DNA of 9,317 nt from Treponema sp. Its GTDB lineage: Bacteria; Spirochaetota; Spirochaetia; Treponematales; Breznakiellaceae. The notes beneath the pieces were generated by a model. That model was not told the origin of the DNA, did no database searches, and saw nothing but the letters and a program-made list of their open reading frames with translations. Location of the stretch: positions 1 through 9,317 of the forward strand of contig JAITHQ010000196.1 of the NCBI GenBank assembly GCA_031279925.1, written 5' to 3'. Positions 4,954 to 9,317 of this stretch are shown here, piece after piece. The stretch's first letter is position 1. Each line of letters starts with the position of its first letter. The position numbers and the translations under genes are program-made.

Positions 4954-7710
4954 TTACAGCCGCGGATCAACCGCTTCGTTTTCCAGCGCCAGAACCGCAA
5001 AGACACATTCATGGACCCGGTAGAAGGGTTCCTTGTTGACAAAGCGTTCCAGGGATTCCATGCCCAGTGCAAATTCAGAAAGGGCAAGTTCCTGTTTGCG
5101 GCGCAGGGAGCGTTTCCGCAGCCGCTTGAGGCGCTCTGGCACGGTGTATTCCGGGCCGTAGATGATTCGCAGATATTCCCGGCCCCGGCATTTAACGGCG
5201 GGCTGGATAAGGCGGCCTTCCTCCCAGGCAATAAAGTCCAGTGGTTTTACTACCATGCCTTCGCCGCCGGAATTGGTCAGCTTAAGCCACCAGTCGACGG
5301 CGGCGTCAGTAGAGGCTGCATCGGCAAGGTCTACCGCCAGGTGATTGGTGGCGGTAAAAACAGGATCGCCGCCTGTGATGTAGTCCCGGATTACCGAAAG
5401 GTGGCGCAGGTGGTTTTCGCCGTGCCAGACTTTGCCTTCGGTTGCAAGGATGTGGAAGGGGGCGACGCGGTAATCGTCTACGGAGGAAACGGGCCAGCAA
5501 TAGCGGCGGTAGGCTTCGGTGTAGAGTTTAAGGCACTCAAGGCGGCTGCGGTAGTCTTGCAGCACTTTGGCAATGTCCATGCCGGCGGGCGTTCCTGCTG
5601 AAAACCCACGTCCCTGTGAATTTTCAGCTTTGCCTTTTGCGGCAGGGGTGAATTGAGCGGATACATTTTCGCCAGCATTATGCGTCATCTGCGGCTGTAT
5701 GCCGGCGGCTGTATGCAGGGCTTCAATGGCCCGGGCAAGGCCCTGCCGCCCCGCCTGTCCGGTTGGGGCGTACTGTTCCAGAACAAGGGAACGCGCCTTG
5801 GCTGACCAGGGCATAAGTTCGGCGTCCAGGCATACCCAGTTGGTAGAAAATGTTTCCCAGAAACCGGAGCGTTCCAGGGCCGCGCCAAGCCGGGAAAGAA
5901 TTGCCTGTTCATGGGCGGATTGTTCGCCGTCAAAGAAATGGCGTCCGGTGCGGGTATAAATGATTCCCTGGGGGGTAGCGTAAGCCTGGCCGCCTTTGCG
6001 GCAAGGCTGGAGCGGAGGGGAGCCGGAGATCGAATGTGGCTGATTAGGATCGCGGTGTGGAAACAGGCCCCCCTTCTTTTCTTCTATCCCAAAACGGGTC
6101 TTTGCTGTCTGGGCGTCCCGGCAGAGGACGATAACCGCACGGGAGCCCATGTGTTTTTCTTCGCAGATTATGCGCATAACGCCGTGCTTTTTAAAATAGC
6201 CAAAGGCTTCGGCGGGATGTTCCAGAAAGGGCTCCAGCGCGCTGGTTCCGCAGGGGGACATAGTGGGGGGCAGGTAGATAAGCCAGCGGGGGTCCGCGGA
6301 AAACCGGCTGGTGATTTCCAGGGTGAGGGCGCTGCTTGCCTCGCTTAAGGGGATGTCCCGGCGGAGGCGGGTTTGAATACGGCGCGCGCCCAAAATGTCG
6401 GCGATATCCGGTTCGTCTGAAGCTTCCGCTTTTTGCCGCGCATCGTGGTCCAGGGGTTTGACCGGGGCGTAGTACTCCCGTTTCGCCGAAACGCTGACCA
6501 GTTCTTTTTCGGGGTAGCGCCATGCGCTGAGTTTGCCTCCGAATACGCAGCCGGTATCTACGCAGACGGTGTTGTTGAGGAGCCGGGCTTCCGCCTGAGG
6601 GACGTGGCCGTATACCACCTGCGCCCGGCCCCGGTATTCTTCGGCCCAGTTGATCCTTACCGGCAGGCCGAACTCGTCAGTTTCGCCTGTGGTTTCCCCG
6701 TACAGGCAAAAGCCCCGGACTTTGCCGGAACTGCGGCCCTGGAGTTTTTCGCTTAAGCCTGCATGGGCAACCACCAGGAGGCCCTTGTCCAGCACATAAT
6801 GGCTGACCAGGCTGTCAAGGAATCGAATAACGCGCTTGATAAATTCCTGCGGTTCTGTTTCCAGTTCTTTAACGGTAATGTCAAGGCCGTGGGCCAGTTT
6901 GACACCGGAGCCCTGGAGTTTGCGCAGGAGTTTGACATCGTGGTTGCCGGGCACGCAGAGAGCCGCGCCTGATTCGGCCATGTGCATCGTTAGGCGCAAT
7001 ACGGCTGCGTTGTTTGGCCCCCGGTCGCAGAGGTCGCCAAGGAAAATTACCCGGCGGCCCGGCGGGGGCAGGGCGGTACAGGCGGCCCGGTCTACGGTGC
7101 AGCCCAGTTTTTCAAGCAGTTCGCACAGTTCATCGTAACAGCCGTGTATGTCGCCGATAATGTCAAAGGGGCCGCTTTCGTCCTGTTTATCGTTCCAAAG
7201 TTTGGTTCTGACGATTTCGGCGGCTTCCGCTTCTTCGGGACTCTTTAAAATATACACATAACGGAAGCCTTCTTTTTGCAGATAATGAAGGCCGCGCTTT
7301 AATTCCCGGCGCTGGCCCCGCACAACATGGGGGCCGAAATTGCGGTCAGGCCGCAGGCGGTTCCGTTCAAGACACAGGGCTTCCGGCATGTCCAGCACAA
7401 TGGCCGCCGCAAGTACGTTTTGGGCGCGGGCCAGGGCGATGATTTTTTCCCGCGCCGGTTTTTGGACATTGGTGGCGTCGATGACGGTAAGCCTTCCGCT
7501 GTCCAGCCGCTTGTTGGCGATAAAGTAGAGGCTTTCGAATGCGCCGGGGGTGGCGCTTTGATCGGTTTCGTCATCGGACACAAGGCCCCTGAAGTAGTCG
7601 GAACTTAAAACCTCCGTCGGCTTGAAGTGTTTTTGAGCGAAGCTGGATTTGCCGCTTCCTGACGCGCCCACCAGCGCTACCAGGCACAGTTCGGGGATTT
7701 CGATTTTCAT
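4954..7710 (-). CDS. pnkp: Polynucleotide kinase-phosphatase-adenylyltransferase (bacterial RNA repair Pnkp)
   Basis: A 918-residue three-domain RNA repair enzyme that phosphorylates 5'-OH ends, removes 3'-phosphate or 2',3'-cyclic phosphate, and seals ends with help from Hen1. The kinase domain (1-170) has the P-loop GASGSGKSS (K21, S22) and D38. The phosphatase domain (about 182-400) has GDIHG (D187, H189), GDLCDRG (D226, R230), GNHD (N256, H257), HAGLS (H316) and GHVP (H369). The ligase-type domain (about 440-918) has the nucleotidyl-lysine motif EEKHMGSR (K519), LDAELMPWS (628-636), EGMVVKP (817-823) and the Pnkp hallmark RGREYLRIIYGPEY (842-855). The ATG overlaps the hen1 stop (ATGA), and a GGGAG lies 10 nt upstream. 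Clostridium thermocellum Pnkp is 870 residues. The extra length here seems to lie in two low-complexity stretches, near 546-576 and 668-712. All catalytic motifs are intact. Confidence 0.96.
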   Translation of the reverse strand: MKIEIPELCLVALVGASGSGKSSFAQKHFKPTEVLSSDYFRGLVSDDETDQSATPGAFESLYFIANKRLDSGRLTVIDATNVQKPAREKIIALARAQNVLAAAIVLDMPEALCLERNRLRPDRNFGPHVVRGQRRELKRGLHYLQKEGFRYVYILKSPEEAEAAEIVRTKLWNDKQDESGPFDIIGDIHGCYDELCELLEKLGCTVDRAACTALPPPGRRVIFLGDLCDRGPNNAAVLRLTMHMAESGAALCVPGNHDVKLLRKLQGSGVKLAHGLDITVKELETEPQEFIKRVIRFLDSLVSHYVLDKGLLVVAHAGLSEKLQGRSSGKVRGFCLYGETTGETDEFGLPVRINWAEEYRGRAQVVYGHVPQAEARLLNNTVCVDTGCVFGGKLSAWRYPEKELVSVSAKREYYAPVKPLDHDARQKAEASDEPDIADILGARRIQTRLRRDIPLSEASSALTLEITSRFSADPRWLIYLPPTMSPCGTSALEPFLEHPAEAFGYFKKHGVMRIICEEKHMGSRAVIVLCRDAQTAKTRFGIEEKKGGLFPHRDPNQPHSISGSPPLQPCRKGGQAYATPQGIIYTRTGRHFFDGEQSAHEQAILSRLGAALERSGFWETFSTNWVCLDAELMPWSAKARSLVLEQYAPTGQAGRQGLARAIEALHTAAGIQPQMTHNAGENVSAQFTPAAKGKAENSQGRGFSAGTPAGMDIAKVLQDYRSRLECLKLYTEAYRRYCWPVSSVDDYRVAPFHILATEGKVWHGENHLRHLSVIRDYITGGDPVFTATNHLAVDLADAASTDAAVDWWLKLTNSGGEGMVVKPLDFIAWEEGRLIQPAVKCRGREYLRIIYGPEYTVPERLKRLRKRSLRRKQELALSEFALGMESLERFVNKEPFYRVHECVFAVLALENEAVDPRL

Positions 7711-9140
7711 TTGCTGAATACTCCCATTTGGGTGGGCGTTCCCTGCGTTTCATCCCATAGGCCGACATCCTCGTAACGCACGGCGTAAGCGTAAGCGGCG
7801 GCAAGGGAATCGCCCCATTCGCGGAATTGGGCGCGGGTCCATTCAAAGCGGTGATCGGGGTGGCGGAAGCGTCCGGCGGCAAGGCCGGGGTAGTTGATGT
7901 TGTATTCGATATTTGGCGTGGTAATGATAATGGTTTTAAAGCCGCCGCCGAATACATTTGCCGCAAGCGATGCAAGGCGGTCTTCGTCAAGATGTTCGAT
8001 TACTTCCACCACTGTTGCCGCATCGTAGCCCTTGATGCGTTTGTCCCGGTAGGCAAGGGAACTTTGAAACAGGTTTATGCGTTTCTTTTTTTCATCGCCT
8101 AACTCGTCCAGATTAAGCCTTTCGGCGGCGCGGTTCAGGGCGGACAGGGATACATCGGTTCCCGCAATGGCAGTGAAACGTTTTTCTTTTACCAGCAATT
8201 GCAGCAGATTCCCTTCGCCGCAGCCAAGATCGATTACCGTTTTCGCTTCGCTTGCCTTGAGTTCGGCAAACACCGCCAGCAGGCGCAGATTGTTAAGGCG
8301 AAGGGGATAGCCGGCTGTATCCGCTGCGGACGCCGGGACGCCGCCGCTGTCCGCAGATGCGGCGGTTTCAGGCTCCTCTGTTTCAGCCGCGCCGTCTTCG
8401 CCATTGTCCAAACGGTCAATGGCAAGCCGGGACAGGCGGCTGATTTTTTTAAAGTACCGGCGGGCGATAATATTTTTTTCCGGGTGATTCTCCAGCCAGC
8501 CTTCGCCGTGGGAAAGGAGTTTTTCAACCTCATCTTCGCCAACCCAGTAATGCTTGCGGAAATCAAAAACCGGAATCAGCACATAAATATGCCGCAAAAG
8601 GTCCCGAAGGCGAACCGTTCCGCTGATGCGCAGATTAATGTAAGGCCCCATTCCCCATTCGGGAAAATTTTCGTCTAAGGGCGCCTGGTCCCACTCTGCT
8701 GTGTAACCAAGCGGCTCAAATATCTTCCGGGGCAGGTCCTGGCCGCCCCGGCAGGGAAGCATGACAAGGCCTGCGGAAAGGTTAAGCGCCGCGTCCGCCA
8801 GTTCCTGCCGTTCTTCGCAGCGCCCTGCCATGGCGGTTCCGTACACTCTGGAAATCGCCGTACTCATAAACGACGACGCAACATAGGGGCGGTCGTTTAC
8901 ATAATCGAACAGGCCCGCAGGAACGCTGCCGCCTGAAACGCCGGCTTTGCCTCGAACCAAATCCAGCGGATCAATGTCGAGTAACAAAGCGGCGGTACAG
9001 CGGCCAGGGTTTACTTCGGGATAGAAAATATGCGCCTTGCCAAAGTTGAAACAGGCGGTTTGGGGACGGGATGGATTTTTATGGAGCAGATAGCCAAGAT
9101 CGGCGGCGTTCTCTCCGGTATAGGTTATGGTAAAAAGCAT
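7707..9140 (-). CDS. hen1: RNA 3'-terminal ribose 2'-O-methyltransferase Hen1
   Basis: A 477-residue protein that methylates the 2'-OH of the 3'-terminal ribose at broken RNA ends before Pnkp seals them, making the repaired site resistant to the same ribotoxin. The N-terminal domain (1-240) starts MLFTITYTGENAADLGYLLH, the usual bacterial Hen1 opening, and in the characterised system this domain activates the Pnkp ligase. A charged Ala/Glu-rich linker (about 244-278) follows. The methyltransferase domain has the SAM loop VIDLGCGEGN (302-311), the metal-binding VVEVIEHLD (E379, E382, H383) and RHPDHRFEWTR (426-436), which supplies the last histidine. ATG 9140 is chosen from the conserved N-terminus. 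No clear ribosome site precedes it, and a -10-like box is only about 10 nt upstream, so the message may be leaderless. It overlaps pnkp by 4 bp. The 177 bp upstream to the window edge show no gene. Confidence 0.96.
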   Translation of the reverse strand: MLFTITYTGENAADLGYLLHKNPSRPQTACFNFGKAHIFYPEVNPGRCTAALLLDIDPLDLVRGKAGVSGGSVPAGLFDYVNDRPYVASSFMSTAISRVYGTAMAGRCEERQELADAALNLSAGLVMLPCRGGQDLPRKIFEPLGYTAEWDQAPLDENFPEWGMGPYINLRISGTVRLRDLLRHIYVLIPVFDFRKHYWVGEDEVEKLLSHGEGWLENHPEKNIIARRYFKKISRLSRLAIDRLDNGEDGAAETEEPETAASADSGGVPASAADTAGYPLRLNNLRLLAVFAELKASEAKTVIDLGCGEGNLLQLLVKEKRFTAIAGTDVSLSALNRAAERLNLDELGDEKKKRINLFQSSLAYRDKRIKGYDAATVVEVIEHLDEDRLASLAANVFGGGFKTIIITTPNIEYNINYPGLAAGRFRHPDHRFEWTRAQFREWGDSLAAAYAYAVRYEDVGLWDETQGTPTQMGVFSK

Positions 9141-9149
9141 AACGCTTTA

Positions 9150-9180
9150 AGTATACACTTACCACGCCATATTGTGACAA
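9150..9180 (-). promoter_or_regulatory. Possible promoter of the hen1-pnkp-phosphoesterase operon
   Basis: On the - strand TTGTCA (9175-9180) and TATACT (9150-9155) are 19 bp apart, longer than ideal. The -10 box ends 9 nt before the hen1 ATG, so transcription would begin almost at the start codon. Upstream, GCAGG-GCT-CCTGC (9199-9211) is a small palindrome flanked on both sides by CATTTAC, which could be an operator. Weak evidence. Confidence 0.35.
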
Positions 9181-9317
9181 CAGGCCGGCGCATTTACAGC
9201 AGGGCTCCTGCATTTACTTTTTACCACAGATAAAAACTGACAAAATCAGGAATTTGCAACCAGAAAGACGAAAAAGACAGACAAATGTTGACCTCAATAT
9301 TACGTTTTTCCCTTCCT

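Noticed and set aside
4903..5601. A 232-codon open frame on the + strand opposite the end of pnkp
   Set aside because: It lies antisense to strongly conserved Pnkp residues (RGREYLRIIYG, EGMVVKP) and has the composition of a shadow frame with no recognisable domain or ribosome site.

Overview
The window looks like a chromosomal segment of a host-associated spirochaete, possibly a Treponema relative. This is inferred from the gene set (DUF3793 protein, short flavodoxin, Rsm22-family protein, Pnkp/Hen1) and was not tested. Base composition splits it in two: about 1-1315 is strongly AT-rich and full of broken genes, while the rest is GC-rich with intact genes.

Region 1 (1-1315, + strand) is a gene graveyard. 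It holds, in order, the C-terminal tail of a probable IS630-type transposase, a 5'-truncated and frameshifted D12-class adenine methyltransferase, the first part of a gene abutting it that may be its restriction partner, a small piece of a BcrA-like ABC transporter ATPase, and a frameshifted multi-pass membrane protein. Four copies of a short motif (consensus TTAWTSTACTATA) lie at or near the places where one remnant gives way to the next.

Region 2 (1358-2931, mostly - strand) carries a DUF3793 gene and a flavodoxin gene. The DUF3793 gene has a structured upstream region: a 34-bp near-perfect palindrome over a TATAAT box, then an intrinsic terminator before the start codon. The flavodoxin has a near-consensus promoter (TTGACA, 17 bp, TATAAC) and a leader hairpin. 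Between the two genes, on the + strand, lies an RNA-like block resembling an IS200/IS605 right end or TnpB omega-RNA with no tnpB beside it. A perfect 16-bp inverted repeat sits between the divergent flavodoxin and rsm22-like genes.

Region 3 (2951-4244, + strand) is an Rsm22/METTL17-family protein with an SAM motif and a cysteine set like that used for a 4Fe-4S cluster. A run of 16 C and 9 A directly follows its stop codon.

Region 4 (4267-9140, - strand) is the main system: a hen1-pnkp RNA repair operon. Hen1 (RNA 3'-terminal ribose 2'-O-methyltransferase) overlaps Pnkp (5' kinase, phosphatase and ligase-type adenylyltransferase in one chain) by 4 bp. A third gene, a free-standing PPP-type metallophosphoesterase, starts 24 nt after the pnkp stop and is probably co-transcribed. 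In the characterised Clostridium thermocellum system, Pnkp heals and seals broken RNA ends and Hen1 methylates the 3' end so that the same ribotoxin cannot cut again. The extra phosphoesterase is the least explained part of this operon and the best candidate here for something new.
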